The notes: generated by a model not told the origin, from the sequence alone. Shown: positions 15,816-25,434, counted from the stretch's first letter. The stretch is 39,926 bases of DNA from Flavobacterium hydatis (GCF_000737695.1 NZ_JPRM01000041.1:1-39926); one strand, 5' to 3'. Program-made: numbers and translations.

Positions 15816-17738
15816 ATGAGAGAACTTTTAACGATTTCTCTTGTCTTTATTTTGTCTTTTAACAAAATAACTGCGCAAGAATCAATTATTGAACACAAAA
15901 TCCAAAAAGGAGAAACTGCTTATTTCATTGCCCAGAAGTATAAAGTTCCCTTAGATGAGATCTACAGATTAAATCCCGAATCGCAAAGCGGATTAAAGGA
16001 TAACCAGATTATCCGGATTCCAGTACATTCTCCCGTAAAGGAGAAAGAAACCAAACAACTTACGCACATTGTTGCTGCCAAAGAGACTTTGTTTGGATTA
16101 TCAAAGCAATATAATGTAAGTGTTGAAGCCATCCAAAATGCAAATACTGCAATTTTAACAGATGGATTAAAAATTGGTCAGGAACTTATTATTCCACAAG
16201 ATGCTATTGGTATACTTAAAACTGTTTCTGCAAATAATAGTACTTCATCAAAATTGACACATGAGGTTTTAGCCAAAGAATCTTTATTTAGTATTGCCAG
16301 ACAATATAATGTTTCGGTTCAAGACTTAGAAAACTTAAATAAAGAAATCTTATTAAATGGTTTGCAAGTAGGACAAACAATTGTAATTCCGAATAAAAGG
16401 AAAACACTTGATGGTCGTGTTCGTGTTATAAACGGAGAAACTATTTTTCATGTTGTAGCACCAAAAGAAACAAAATATTCTATCGCAAAAAAATACGGAA
16501 TTACAATTGATCAGCTTGAGGCTCAAAACCCTGAAATTGTAAACGGATTAGTTGAAGGAAATAAACTTGCCATCAATACCAAAGAAATTACGCCTACCAA
16601 CGACAATGAAGAATTAATGCTTGTATTGGCAGAGAAACAAGTTGTGGTCGAAAAAACGAAAGCCAAGACTATCCAATTAGAAGACTTAAAAGATAGATTG
16701 ATCGTTCAGAAAGAAATGAACGAGAAGGTAATTAAAATCAACGACCTTAATGTTGATCTTAAAGGAATGGATGGTTTAAAGGGAAATTCGGTAGAGAAAC
16801 TAAGACTGGTTCTGGAAGCGAATAAAAATGTTCAGGAAGTTTTAATGTCAAAATTAGATTCATTAGTAGTTACTATGACCGAGGATTTATATGATTTAAA
16901 AAAGATGGATGTTCTGAATATGAAAGAATCCAAACGATTAGAAAAGTTATCATACGAAGGTATTGCTAAAACGAATGAACTTTCTTCTCAACTTAAAAAA
17001 GAATTAGCCGAAAACAGAAAATCTTATGCAGGCTTGATGAATAAAGTAGAGCGAATTGCTGTAGAAGAAAATCAAGAGTACAAGAGAAAAGTTCGTGAGA
17101 ACACAAAGAATAAAACAGACGAAACGCTTTTGCAAAGTCTTTCTTTAGAAAAAATCAAGTATTATAAGATTGATCAGGAGAAAAATGATGCTCAGAATCA
17201 GAAATTGATTGCTAAAATTGATTCCTTAGATACTCAGAAAAAAATAGAGGTAAAGCGACATATTAGTAAAGCTTCGTTTTATGGATCTGAGGCCAGAGCA
17301 TTTGATGATAAGGTGGCTTTGATAAAATTAAAAAGATATCAGGATAATGCAATTCAGAATCAGGTAAATACTGAAACTCAAATTGCGACGTTATCATTAG
17401 ACGAAATAAAACAGAAAATTAAAGAAGATCCTCTTTATACTAATAAAGATGTTAAAGTTGAATTTTTTGATAACCTGAAAGCAGTTCCCAACGGATATTA
17501 CTTGGTTTTAGGTATATTTACAGACGCTACGCCAAGGGATCAATTTATTATGAAACTAATAGATTCGGGGGATTTTAATGCTAGTTTTTTCTATAATGTA
17601 AATAGTCAGTCGTATTATGTTTATGCTGAGAGTTTTGAAAATATAGAAGAAGCTTTATATAAATACAAGCAAAAAGAAAATTCACCGCTCTATAAAAATT
17701 GGAGTATCGCTAAATTAGAATTATACATTAGCAAATAA
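15816..17738 (+). CDS. Exported LysM-repeat protein with coiled coil and SPOR-like C-terminus
   Basis: 640 aa from ATG 15816 (MRELLTISLVFILSF), the start that gives a clean signal peptide (cleavage near ITAQ). Four LysM domains follow, each with the theme (H)xVxxxETxxxIAxxYxVxxxxLxxLN. They begin near HKIQKGETAYFIAQ, HIVAAKETLFGLSK, HEVLAKESLFSIAR and FHVVAPKETKYSIAK and cover about residues 25-255. A long Lys/Glu-rich helical, coiled-coil region spans about 270-535. The last ~90 residues (NGYYLVLGIFTDATPRDQF ... YYVYAESFENIEEA) resemble a SPOR-like peptidoglycan-binding fold. No enzyme domain is seen, so it probably tethers or organises cell-wall-associated proteins. Its paralogue follows after 66 bp. 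Confidence 0.85.
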   Translation: MRELLTISLVFILSFNKITAQESIIEHKIQKGETAYFIAQKYKVPLDEIYRLNPESQSGLKDNQIIRIPVHSPVKEKETKQLTHIVAAKETLFGLSKQYNVSVEAIQNANTAILTDGLKIGQELIIPQDAIGILKTVSANNSTSSKLTHEVLAKESLFSIARQYNVSVQDLENLNKEILLNGLQVGQTIVIPNKRKTLDGRVRVINGETIFHVVAPKETKYSIAKKYGITIDQLEAQNPEIVNGLVEGNKLAINTKEITPTNDNEELMLVLAEKQVVVEKTKAKTIQLEDLKDRLIVQKEMNEKVIKINDLNVDLKGMDGLKGNSVEKLRLVLEANKNVQEVLMSKLDSLVVTMTEDLYDLKKMDVLNMKESKRLEKLSYEGIAKTNELSSQLKKELAENRKSYAGLMNKVERIAVEENQEYKRKVRENTKNKTDETLLQSLSLEKIKYYKIDQEKNDAQNQKLIAKIDSLDTQKKIEVKRHISKASFYGSEARAFDDKVALIKLKRYQDNAIQNQVNTETQIATLSLDEIKQKIKEDPLYTNKDVKVEFFDNLKAVPNGYYLVLGIFTDATPRDQFIMKLIDSGDFNASFFYNVNSQSYYVYAESFENIEEALYKYKQKENSPLYKNWSIAKLELYISK

Positions 17739-17804
17739 TTAACAAGCATGGGGAATCTTGTTTTATACAGAAATACTATCTTGTTTAAAATTTTTTATCT
17801 TATT

Positions 17805-19826
17805 ATGAAATACATTTCAATACTAATTACAACTGCATTTTTGATGTCTTATTCTGTTTTTTCACAGGATAAAATTAGTAAACACACCGTTGCCAAAGGA
17901 GAAACAATTAACCAAATTGCTCAAAAGTACAAAGTAACTCCTTATGATATTTATAAGCTTAACCCAGATGCACAAAGTGGTTTAAAGCTGGATAGTGTTT
18001 TATTGATTCCGGGTAGTTCGGGAAAAACAACTAATACAGATAAATCTGCAGCAACTACAGGTACTCCAAAAAAATCTAACGGAACTACTACGCATGAAGT
18101 AGTGGCTAAGGAAACGCTTTTTGGTATTGAAAAAAAGTATAATGTATCAGATGAAGCTTTAAAAAAGGCAAATCCATTTCTTGAAAAAGATGGTTTGCAA
18201 ATAGGACAAACGCTTACTATTCCTTCTGGAAATAGTTCTAAAGATGCATCAAAAGATAAAATACCTGCAACTAAATTAGTTCCTGCTAAACAACAAGATA
18301 AATATGTTTACCACGATGTTTTAGCAAAAGAAACCAAGTATTCGATTGCAAAACAATATGGTATTACAGTAGAAGAATTAGAGAAGCGCAATCCGGAAGT
18401 AGTTCCGAATTTGCCAGTAGGATACCGTTTAACAATAAAAGGAACTGCTCCAAAAATAGTTGCTCCAACAACTACTCCGGTTAAAAACGAAGTAAAAACT
18501 CCTGTAATCGAAACTGCAAAAAAAGTATCGTATGCAGATTATCAGGTAAAACCAAAAGAGACTTTATATAGTTTGTCTAAAACATTTGGTTTGTCGCAAG
18601 ATGAGTTACTTAAATTAAATCCTAGCTTGTCTGGAGGAGTTCAGGAAGGAATGATTTTAAAAGTTCCTGCTGGAATTATGCCGCCACCAGAAATTAAATC
18701 TGAGACAAGGCCAGAAATTAAAGAGGAAGTAAAAGAAGTAGTTACTTTAACTAAAAAGAGAAGTAATGACCGTAAGAAAATAGCATTATTATTACCTTTT
18801 AATTTATCTAAAATTCAAAGTGATACAACTAGTGCTGCAACTCGTTTGAAAAAAGATAAGTTCTTGAATATGACTTTAGATTTTTATTCTGGAGCATTAA
18901 TGGCAATAGATTCGGCTAAAGTTTTAGGATTACCAATAGATGTTTCGATTTTTGATTCTCAAGAAACAAAAAGCGGATCGAGTGTAGCGTCTATTGTACA
19001 AAGTAACAGATTACAAGAAATGGATGCAGTTATCGGACCATTTTATCAAACTAATGCAGAGGCAACAGCTAAGTTATTAGGAGGAAGTAATGTTCCTGTG
19101 ATTTCTCCTTTGTCTAAAGATAAGGGAAATCCATTTGATAACTTGTACCAAACAATTCCATCTAATGATATTTTAAAGAATGCAATGTTTGATTATATGC
19201 GTTCTAAAGGAGGTAACATAATTGCAGTTGTTGATAAGAAAAAAGAATCTATAAGACAATATATTCAGCAAAATCAAAAAGGAGTAATTTTTGCACCAGT
19301 TACTGAAGCAGGAGATTTTAATCCAGCAGGTTTAAAAATCCAGTTTGTACCTAACCGTATGAATTATGTAGTAATGGAAACGGCAAATACCGCTATGATT
19401 AACGCTACAATTAAAGTCTTGTTGAGTTCTATGTCGGCATATCAGGTACAGTTGGTAATTTTAGAGCCAAATAGTACATTGGATACAGACGAAGTTAGTT
19501 TTGAAAGCTTAACGAAATTGAAATTAATGTATCCATCGGTAACACGTGAAAACGAATCGCCAGGAGCACTTATCTTTGAAAAAGAGTATAGAAACAAAAA
19601 CAAAATCAATCCAAATACTTATGCTACAAGAGGTTTTGATGTAACTTTTGATACTATGATGCGATTATCTCAAGGGAAAACATACGAAGAAACTGCAAGT
19701 GAAATTGCAACAGAACAAGTAGATAATAAATTTCAGTTTTATAAAAAAGAAGATGGAGGATATGCTAATAAAGGCGTTTACATCTTATATTACGATAGTG
19801 ATTTAACAATTAAAGAAGCAAACTAA
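17805..19826 (+). CDS. Exported LysM-repeat protein fused to a periplasmic ligand-binding-like domain
   Basis: 673 aa from ATG 17805 (MKYISILITTAFLMS), preferred because it opens a signal peptide ending near SVFSQ. Four LysM domains lie in the first ~300 residues (KHTVAKGETINQIAQ, HEVVAKETLFGIEK, YHDVLAKETKYSIAK, YQVKPKETLYSLSK), separated by Thr/Lys/Pro-rich linkers. Residues about 330-670 resemble the type 1 periplasmic binding-protein fold of branched-chain amino acid receptors (KKIALLLPFNLSKI, DFYSGALMAIDSAKVLG, DAVIGPFYQTNAEATAKLL, VPVISPLSKD). The domain may sense a cell-wall fragment or serve only as a scaffold. No transmembrane partner is encoded nearby. The stop overlaps the next start (TAATG), so it is coupled to the OsmC gene. 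Confidence 0.87.
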   Translation: MKYISILITTAFLMSYSVFSQDKISKHTVAKGETINQIAQKYKVTPYDIYKLNPDAQSGLKLDSVLLIPGSSGKTTNTDKSAATTGTPKKSNGTTTHEVVAKETLFGIEKKYNVSDEALKKANPFLEKDGLQIGQTLTIPSGNSSKDASKDKIPATKLVPAKQQDKYVYHDVLAKETKYSIAKQYGITVEELEKRNPEVVPNLPVGYRLTIKGTAPKIVAPTTTPVKNEVKTPVIETAKKVSYADYQVKPKETLYSLSKTFGLSQDELLKLNPSLSGGVQEGMILKVPAGIMPPPEIKSETRPEIKEEVKEVVTLTKKRSNDRKKIALLLPFNLSKIQSDTTSAATRLKKDKFLNMTLDFYSGALMAIDSAKVLGLPIDVSIFDSQETKSGSSVASIVQSNRLQEMDAVIGPFYQTNAEATAKLLGGSNVPVISPLSKDKGNPFDNLYQTIPSNDILKNAMFDYMRSKGGNIIAVVDKKKESIRQYIQQNQKGVIFAPVTEAGDFNPAGLKIQFVPNRMNYVVMETANTAMINATIKVLLSSMSAYQVQLVILEPNSTLDTDEVSFESLTKLKLMYPSVTRENESPGALIFEKEYRNKNKINPNTYATRGFDVTFDTMMRLSQGKTYEETASEIATEQVDNKFQFYKKEDGGYANKGVYILYYDSDLTIKEAN

Positions 19827-20227
19827 TGACATCAAAAGTAACCTATTTAGGGGATTTAAGAACTAAATCAATACACGTGCAATCAGGAAATGAAATCATA
19901 TCTGATGCACCTTTAGATAACAACGGAAAAGGAGAAGCTTTTTCTCCAACTGATACTGTTGCAAATGCTTTGGCAAGTTGCATGATGACTATTATGGGAA
20001 TTAAAGCTCGTGATTTAAACGTAGATTTCATTGGTTCAACTGCCGAAGTAACTAAGATAATGAACGCTGAACCAAGAAGAATTGGAGCTATCGAAATTGC
20101 TTTTGAAATGCAGGGTGTTGCAGATGAAAAAAACAAAACAATCTTAGAAAGAGCCGCAATGACTTGTCCGGTTTTCTTAAGTTTGAATACTGATATTGAA
20201 AAAAGAATTACTTTTAACTGGAAGTAA
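19826..20227 (+). CDS. OsmC family protein (peroxiredoxin-like)
   Basis: 133 aa cytosolic protein. The two conserved redox Cys residues of OsmC/Ohr proteins are present: Cys52 in NALASCMMTIMGIKA and Cys114 in AAMTCPVFLSL. They are expected to reduce organic or fatty-acid hydroperoxides. The start codon overlaps the LysM gene's stop, indicating one transcript, although the functional link to a cell-wall protein is not evident. Length is normal for the short OsmC branch. Confidence 0.9.
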   Translation: MTSKVTYLGDLRTKSIHVQSGNEIISDAPLDNNGKGEAFSPTDTVANALASCMMTIMGIKARDLNVDFIGSTAEVTKIMNAEPRRIGAIEIAFEMQGVADEKNKTILERAAMTCPVFLSLNTDIEKRITFNWK

Positions 20228-20244
20228 GTTCTTTAGATTATATT

Positions 20245-20286
20245 AAAAAAGCCATCAAGGAATATTCTTTGATGGCTTTTTTTGTG
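20245..20286. terminator. Bidirectional terminator between osmC-like gene and GH35 gene
   Basis: AAAAAAGCCATCAA (20245-20258) pairs with TTGATGGCTTTTTT (20269-20282), with A- and T-runs on either side. It lies 18 bp after the plus-strand stop and 19 bp from the minus-strand GH35 stop, serving both convergent units. Confidence 0.88.
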
Positions 20287-20304
20287 GTTATTGTAAAGAT
20301 GATT

Positions 20305-22164
20305 TTATTGTCCTTTTTCTGGTCTTAAATCTTGAAGAATAGGAGTAAGGATTGTTTTTACTTCCTTTTGGATGGTTTCATTTTTTTGCTCAAAAATAAC
20401 GATGCTGTTTTTCCCTTTTTTAAGCCAACATCCCGGTAAGTAAAGTGTTTGTTGTGGACCAACACTCCAGTAACGACCAATATTGATTCCGTTTACAAAT
20501 ACAATTCCTTTGCCCCAATCACGCATATCTAGAAATGCGTCTCCAGTTTTGCTAAGGCTAAAAGTACCTTGATATAAAGTTGGTCGGTTTGCTTTTGCAG
20601 AGTTTTTATAAGCTGTTAAATCTGGTTCAGTAGTCATAGGTAATTTATACATTTCCCAATCGCCTGTAATAGTTTCTCCGTTTATAATAACAGGGCTTAT
20701 AATTCCTTTATTGTTGGCATTGATTTGTGAACCGTAATTAATGCGTCCCATATTTTCGACAACAATATCTAATGTTGCATTAAATGGAATTTCGATTTCG
20801 CAATCGTATTTTTTATAGTAACGATTTAGCTCGGCTACTTTTTTTCCATTTACATATACTATTGCATAATCACGTAATCCGTTTAATTCTAATTTTCCGC
20901 TAATAGGTTGCGTGAATTTCTTACTGTACCAAACATAACCATCACCTTGATTTAATTGCTCAAATGTTTGCGGATTATCCTCTATTACAGGAGAAATTTT
21001 AGATTTTAAATCGGCTAAATCTACTGCTCTTGTCAGCTTTATATTCGGAATAGTGATTACTGGTATTTGGTCAGGAATAGCAGGAGTTTCATTTGTTTTT
21101 AATAATTCTCTTAAGGCATTATATTTAGGAGTTGCCCAACCTGCTTCGCTAATTGGTGCATCATAATCATACGATGTCATATCGGGTTGAATGTCGTGTT
21201 CTTTGTCATAATTAGCGCCCGAAGTAAAACCGAAATTTGTTCCTCCGTGTACCATATAATAATTAAAGGAAACCTGATTGTCTAGATATTTTTTGGTTTG
21301 TTTTACCGTTTGCTCTGGTTTTTGAGTAGGGAAAGGTTCTGCCCAATGATCTAACCATCCAGGATAAAATTCGGCTACCATATAAGGACCTTGATTATTA
21401 TTAAACTGATTTACTACTGCTTTTAGTTTAGCAATATCACTTTCACCATTTGCAGTTGGTAATGCGCCTGGTAAAGCGCCACCTTCAAATAACCAACTTC
21501 CATCAGAAGTAAAGAAAGGAACTTCGAAACCAATATCTTTTAATTGCTGAAATACGGCTGCGCTATATTTTTTATGTTCTTCGAGAGGAATATCTTTGCG
21601 TTGAGCAACATAAGAACCAAATTCGTTCTCGCCTTGTACCATGATTATTGGTCCGCCTTTGGTAATTTGTAAATCCTTAACCTGATTATACAATTCGGCA
21701 AAATAGGCTTTGGTTGCAGCTAGATATGCTGTGTTGTTTCCACGTATTACCATATTGGGAACATTCTGTAAGAACCACGGATAACCACCAAATTCCCATT
21801 CGGCACAAACATAAGGGCCTGGACGTAAGATCACGAATAAGCCTTCTTCTTGTGCTATTTTTATATATTCGGCTATGTTTTTGTTTCCTGTTTTAAAGTC
21901 CCAAACTCCCGGAGTAGTTTCATGGTAGTTCCAGAATACATAAGTGGCAACGGCATTTAATCCCATTGCTTTCATCATTTTTAAACGATGACGCCAATAC
22001 GGTTGAGGAATACGGGAGTAATGCATCTCGCCCGAATGTATTTGTACAGGTTTGCCATTTAACAAAAAGTTTCCATCACTTATGGCAAAAGTTTGTTTTT
22101 GCTGTGCTAATAAAGCGGAGAGCGTAAAGAAAGAAAATAGGAGGGCTAAATAAACTTTTTTCAT
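20305..22164 (-). CDS. Exported GH35 beta-galactosidase
   Basis: 619 aa glycoside hydrolase family 35 retaining beta-galactosidase. A signal peptide ends near LLAQ (residue 20). The TIM barrel (about 25-350) opens with FLLNGKPVQIHSGEMHYSRIP. The acid/base is Glu181 in MVQGENEFGSY, and the nucleophile is Glu265 in YMVAEFYPGW. Accessory beta-sandwich jelly-roll domains follow (about 400-605), with the family's GKGIVFVNGINIGRYWSVGPQQTLYLP segment. It should remove terminal beta-galactose from glycans in the periplasm or outside. It is the last gene of the minus-strand carbohydrate cluster, separated from GH109 by a terminator and a long palindrome, so it may have its own promoter. Confidence 0.93.
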   Translation of the reverse strand: MKKVYLALLFSFFTLSALLAQQKQTFAISDGNFLLNGKPVQIHSGEMHYSRIPQPYWRHRLKMMKAMGLNAVATYVFWNYHETTPGVWDFKTGNKNIAEYIKIAQEEGLFVILRPGPYVCAEWEFGGYPWFLQNVPNMVIRGNNTAYLAATKAYFAELYNQVKDLQITKGGPIIMVQGENEFGSYVAQRKDIPLEEHKKYSAAVFQQLKDIGFEVPFFTSDGSWLFEGGALPGALPTANGESDIAKLKAVVNQFNNNQGPYMVAEFYPGWLDHWAEPFPTQKPEQTVKQTKKYLDNQVSFNYYMVHGGTNFGFTSGANYDKEHDIQPDMTSYDYDAPISEAGWATPKYNALRELLKTNETPAIPDQIPVITIPNIKLTRAVDLADLKSKISPVIEDNPQTFEQLNQGDGYVWYSKKFTQPISGKLELNGLRDYAIVYVNGKKVAELNRYYKKYDCEIEIPFNATLDIVVENMGRINYGSQINANNKGIISPVIINGETITGDWEMYKLPMTTEPDLTAYKNSAKANRPTLYQGTFSLSKTGDAFLDMRDWGKGIVFVNGINIGRYWSVGPQQTLYLPGCWLKKGKNSIVIFEQKNETIQKEVKTILTPILQDLRPEKGQ

Positions 22165-22270
22165 TTTTAATTGAATTAAAGATTATAATTTATTGTGTTT
22201 TTGGGTTTATAGAGATTGGTTATTAATTATGTCACCCTGAGGCGAAGCGTCATACTGAGTTTCAATAGTA

Positions 22271-22414
22271 CTTAGTCAGGAACGCGGATGACACAGATTT
22301 ACTCCGTAAAGACGCGGATAAAAACAGATTTTTTTAAATAAGGATAAGAAAAAACCCGTTTTTATCTGCGTTTTCGTCTTTGACGAATCCGTATTATCTG
22401 CGTTCCTGACTAAG
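22271..22414. repeat. ~144 bp imperfect palindrome
   Basis: CTTAGTCAGGAACGC at 22271-22285 is exactly inverted at 22400-22414. Between them GACGCGGATAAAAACAG (22311-22327) pairs imperfectly with CCCGTTTTTATCTGCG near 22360. The patch is GC-richer than its surroundings. It looks like an interspersed non-coding palindromic element, sitting upstream of GH35 and beyond the GH109 terminator. The remaining sequence of 22165-22557 shows no gene. Confidence 0.65.
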
Positions 22415-22497
22415 CTTGATATTGACCAAGCTTATCTAGAGCAAAGTTTAATGAAATTGGTTTGACATTTTGCTTAAAAGCGAATGTGTATAACAAA

Positions 22498-22526
22498 AAG
22501 AGGGCACTTTATAATGGTGCCCTCTT
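22498..22526 (-). terminator. Terminator of the susC-susD-DUF3472-GH109 unit
   Basis: AAGAGGGCAC (22498-22507) pairs perfectly with GTGCCCTCTT (22517-22526). On the minus strand the hairpin ends in CTCTTTTTGTT, a proper U-tract, 32 bp after the GH109 stop. Confidence 0.88.
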
Positions 22527-22557
22527 GATGCAATTTAACTAACTTCAAAATTTTATG

Positions 22558-23937
22558 TTATTTAGAAAATTCTAAACCTTTTAACTTATTCCAACCTCCA
22601 CGTGTGAAATCTGGGATTTCTACCGGAGAAGAATTGTTGTCAAGAGAAATTTCTGTTAATGGACCTAAGCAAGACCATTCAGCAAGATCGTATACATCCA
22701 TATCAAGAGGTAATCCGTTTTGTAAGCAGTGAATCAAACGGTAATCCATGATGAAATCCATTCCACCGTGTCCACCAACTTGTTTTGCTTTTTCTTCGAT
22801 TCCTACTACAATTGGGTGTTTGTATTTTTCCATTAATGCTTTTTTCACATCTTCTGGCATGAATTTGTGTGCACTTAAGTTTTCGTGATCTGGTTTAATA
22901 TCTGAGCTAATAGATTTAGAATCTAATGCATAACCTTCTACAGGATATTTATTAGCAAATCCTTTAGTTCCGCTTAGTTGGTACATACGGCTGTATGGAC
23001 GTGGAGATGTTACATCATGCTGAATTTGGATAGTTTTTCCATTTTCAGTACGAATCATTGTCATAGTATGATCTCCGTTTCTAAAATCTTTAATATCGAT
23101 TCCAGATTTTTCTTTGATGTAAGCAGGGTTTCCTACTGCTTTTGTATCCATAGATACTAAATAGTTCATTTTATCACCACGGTGGATATTTAATGCTTGA
23201 CAAGCTGGCCCCATACCATGTGTCGCATAAATATCACCACGGTGTTTTATATTGTAATCCATACGCCAGTTATTCCAGTACTCTCCCCAAAATGGTTGAA
23301 GACCGTGAATGTAAGAACCTTCTGCATGAAGAATTTCTCCAAATAAACCTTGTTGAGCCATGTTTAATGTAGTAAGTTCGAAGAAATCATACACACAGTT
23401 TTCTAATTGCATACAGTGTTTACGAGTTTTTTCGGAAGTATCGATAAGATCCCAAATTTCTTTCATTGTCATTGCACCAGGAACTTCGATAGCTACGTTT
23501 TTACCATCTTTCATAGCTTGAATTCCTATGTTAGCATGGTTTTTCCAATCGGTAGCGATATAAACTAAATCTACGTTTGGAAGCGCAGTTACTTGTTTCC
23601 AAATGTCTTTATCACCATAAAATTCTTTAGCTTTAGGAAAACCTTGTTTCGTAAGGATTTCGTTTGCAGATTTGGTGTTTTTTTCAAGCATGTCGCAAAG
23701 TGCTACAATCTCTACACCCGGAATATGTGTCATACGTTCTACTGCACCTGGACCACGCATTCCTAAACCAATAAAGGCAATACGAACAGTTGGGATTGGA
23801 GCAATTGCTAAACGTAAAACATCTTTTTGTCCTTTGGCACGTGCAGGAGTAGGTGTCTTAATCATTTGAGCTGAAGAAGTAGCATATCCTAAAAAGAAGC
23901 AGGATATCAGAAAAAATTTAAAGATACTAGTTTTCAT
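22558..23937 (-). CDS. GH109 alpha-N-acetylgalactosaminidase (Gfo/Idh/MocA fold)
   Basis: 459 aa exported protein with a signal peptide (ends about SSAQ) and an NAD-binding Rossmann domain starting VRIAFIGLGMRGPGAVERM. The sequence agrees closely with the GH109 family of Bacteroidota as I remember it: HCMQLENCVYDFFELTTLN, NWRMDYNIKHRGDIYATHG, GMGPACQALNIHRGDKMNYL, GGHGGMDFIMDYRL and PLDMDVYDLAEWSCL. GH109 enzymes use tightly bound NAD+ in a redox-assisted mechanism to cut terminal alpha-linked GalNAc, for example from blood-group A or mucin-type glycans. The family also includes members with unproven activity, so the substrate is likely rather than certain. It follows the DUF3472 gene by 60 bp in the SusCD transcript. 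Confidence 0.9.
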   Translation of the reverse strand: MKTSIFKFFLISCFFLGYATSSAQMIKTPTPARAKGQKDVLRLAIAPIPTVRIAFIGLGMRGPGAVERMTHIPGVEIVALCDMLEKNTKSANEILTKQGFPKAKEFYGDKDIWKQVTALPNVDLVYIATDWKNHANIGIQAMKDGKNVAIEVPGAMTMKEIWDLIDTSEKTRKHCMQLENCVYDFFELTTLNMAQQGLFGEILHAEGSYIHGLQPFWGEYWNNWRMDYNIKHRGDIYATHGMGPACQALNIHRGDKMNYLVSMDTKAVGNPAYIKEKSGIDIKDFRNGDHTMTMIRTENGKTIQIQHDVTSPRPYSRMYQLSGTKGFANKYPVEGYALDSKSISSDIKPDHENLSAHKFMPEDVKKALMEKYKHPIVVGIEEKAKQVGGHGGMDFIMDYRLIHCLQNGLPLDMDVYDLAEWSCLGPLTEISLDNNSSPVEIPDFTRGGWNKLKGLEFSK

Positions 23938-23997
23938 GTTGAATTAATTTTAATTTAAAATTGTGAGCAATCTGTTTTTGGAATTGTCTTAATATTT

Positions 23998-25296
23998 TTA
24001 TGGCAAAGTACTAAAATTTATACTTGGCTTATTATGCTTTAATGGTTTTGTGAATTTAGTTTTGGCTTTGGTGTATTTGTTAAAGAATCCTCCATCTTTC
24101 AAAAAGAAGTATCCTTTTTCTACACCACCGGAATAATCCATTCTGTATCCTTTTCTTCCAGTATTGTCTACTGTAAAAATAGCTGAATCTATTTCTGTCC
24201 AAACTCCTTTATCATCGCAATACCATTGGTTGTTAAATAAAACTTTGCGAGATTTATTTCCTTGTTGTGGTACGAAATTCTCTAAGAAAGAATGAAATCT
24301 TTTTAAATAAGTATTAGTTTGCGGACGATTAAAACTTGCAATTAACATCCATTTGTTTAATTCGGGTGCATAAAAATATGCGGTATATGTGGTTGAATTA
24401 TCATTTTGTGGAACTCCGTTAAGCAAGAATTTATATGTTTTTCCTGCTTTCCAGTTGTATCTTAAATAACTTTGTCCGCCAGAACCTTCATTTCCGAACT
24501 CTCCAGTTTGTACATTTTCTCCTTTTTTCAGCATTTTAATTTTATGCGATTCAGGAATGCTTTTTGGATCATCTGTTTCAAAAGGGCTCCAAACAGAAAA
24601 CAATACACGACGCTCAGTTTCGGAATTTACTTGTATTCCAAAATATCCTTCGCCAAAACCGTTTGCCATATAATAGGAACCTATTTTGTCTTCGTTTACA
24701 GGAACTGTAACCTCATTATAATACCATTGAACGTTTACTTTTTCGGGAACTGTATAATTTAAATGAACCGAAGGACCTCTTCGTCCCCAATGAAAAAAGT
24801 TATCATCATTATTAGGTACAAAAGCAGTTTTTCCTTGGAGTGCTGACCCACTAATAATTAATTTAGAAATAGAAGGGAAATTATTTTGTGTTTTACTAAT
24901 CCCTTTTATTTTTAAAGCAACATATCCTGTGTCAATAATTTTCCATTCGTTTATTACAATTGGCCTTTTGTTGTTTTCGTCAAATTCGATTTTTTTCAAT
25001 TCTTTGTTAATGCCAAATTCTAATGTAGATTTTCCTTGAACATTTACAAACTCATCTGTTGAGATTCGGATTAATCCTGGAGTTGAAACTCTAAAATAAA
25101 CGGTAAAGTATTCTTTAGGATCTGTCCAGTTTTCTATTCCGTTATCGGTTATAGTATTGTTACTTTCAAGATTGTAAGAACTAAAAGCGTTTCCGCCAAG
25201 AGGCAAATGGATTTCGTTTTTTGAATCTTGTGCCAATACATTTGTGCTAATAAGCAAAAAGGTAAGGAAAGAGAAAATGATTTTATAATATTTCAT
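23998..25296 (-). CDS. Exported DUF5077/DUF3472 protein, carbohydrate-related
   Basis: 432 aa with a signal peptide ending VLAQ. The N-terminal region (about 28-150: EIHLPLGGNAFSSYNL ... WTDPKEYFTVYFRVSTPG) resembles the DUF5077 beta-sandwich that often accompanies DUF3472. The following region (about 170-410) has FHWGRRGPSVHLNYTVP, YYMANGFGEGYFGIQVNS, GQSYLRYNWKAGKTYKFL and FYAPELNKWMLIASFNRP, the pattern of DUF3472. The biochemical role is unknown; such proteins are frequent in polysaccharide utilisation loci and could bind or cleave glycans. It lies between SusD and GH109 and is probably co-transcribed with both. No catalytic residues can be named. Confidence 0.8.
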   Translation of the reverse strand: MKYYKIIFSFLTFLLISTNVLAQDSKNEIHLPLGGNAFSSYNLESNNTITDNGIENWTDPKEYFTVYFRVSTPGLIRISTDEFVNVQGKSTLEFGINKELKKIEFDENNKRPIVINEWKIIDTGYVALKIKGISKTQNNFPSISKLIISGSALQGKTAFVPNNDDNFFHWGRRGPSVHLNYTVPEKVNVQWYYNEVTVPVNEDKIGSYYMANGFGEGYFGIQVNSETERRVLFSVWSPFETDDPKSIPESHKIKMLKKGENVQTGEFGNEGSGGQSYLRYNWKAGKTYKFLLNGVPQNDNSTTYTAYFYAPELNKWMLIASFNRPQTNTYLKRFHSFLENFVPQQGNKSRKVLFNNQWYCDDKGVWTEIDSAIFTVDNTGRKGYRMDYSGGVEKGYFFLKDGGFFNKYTKAKTKFTKPLKHNKPSINFSTLP

Positions 25297-25434
25297 TTAG
25301 CCTGATTTTAGCTATTATTGTTTTTTGTATTTAACTTCTCTAGAATCCCTCTTATTTATATAAGAGGGAAATTCTAAAGAGAGCCTTATTTACTAACTAA
25401 CCATTAAACTTAAAATTAGTTTTCAAAATCTTTA

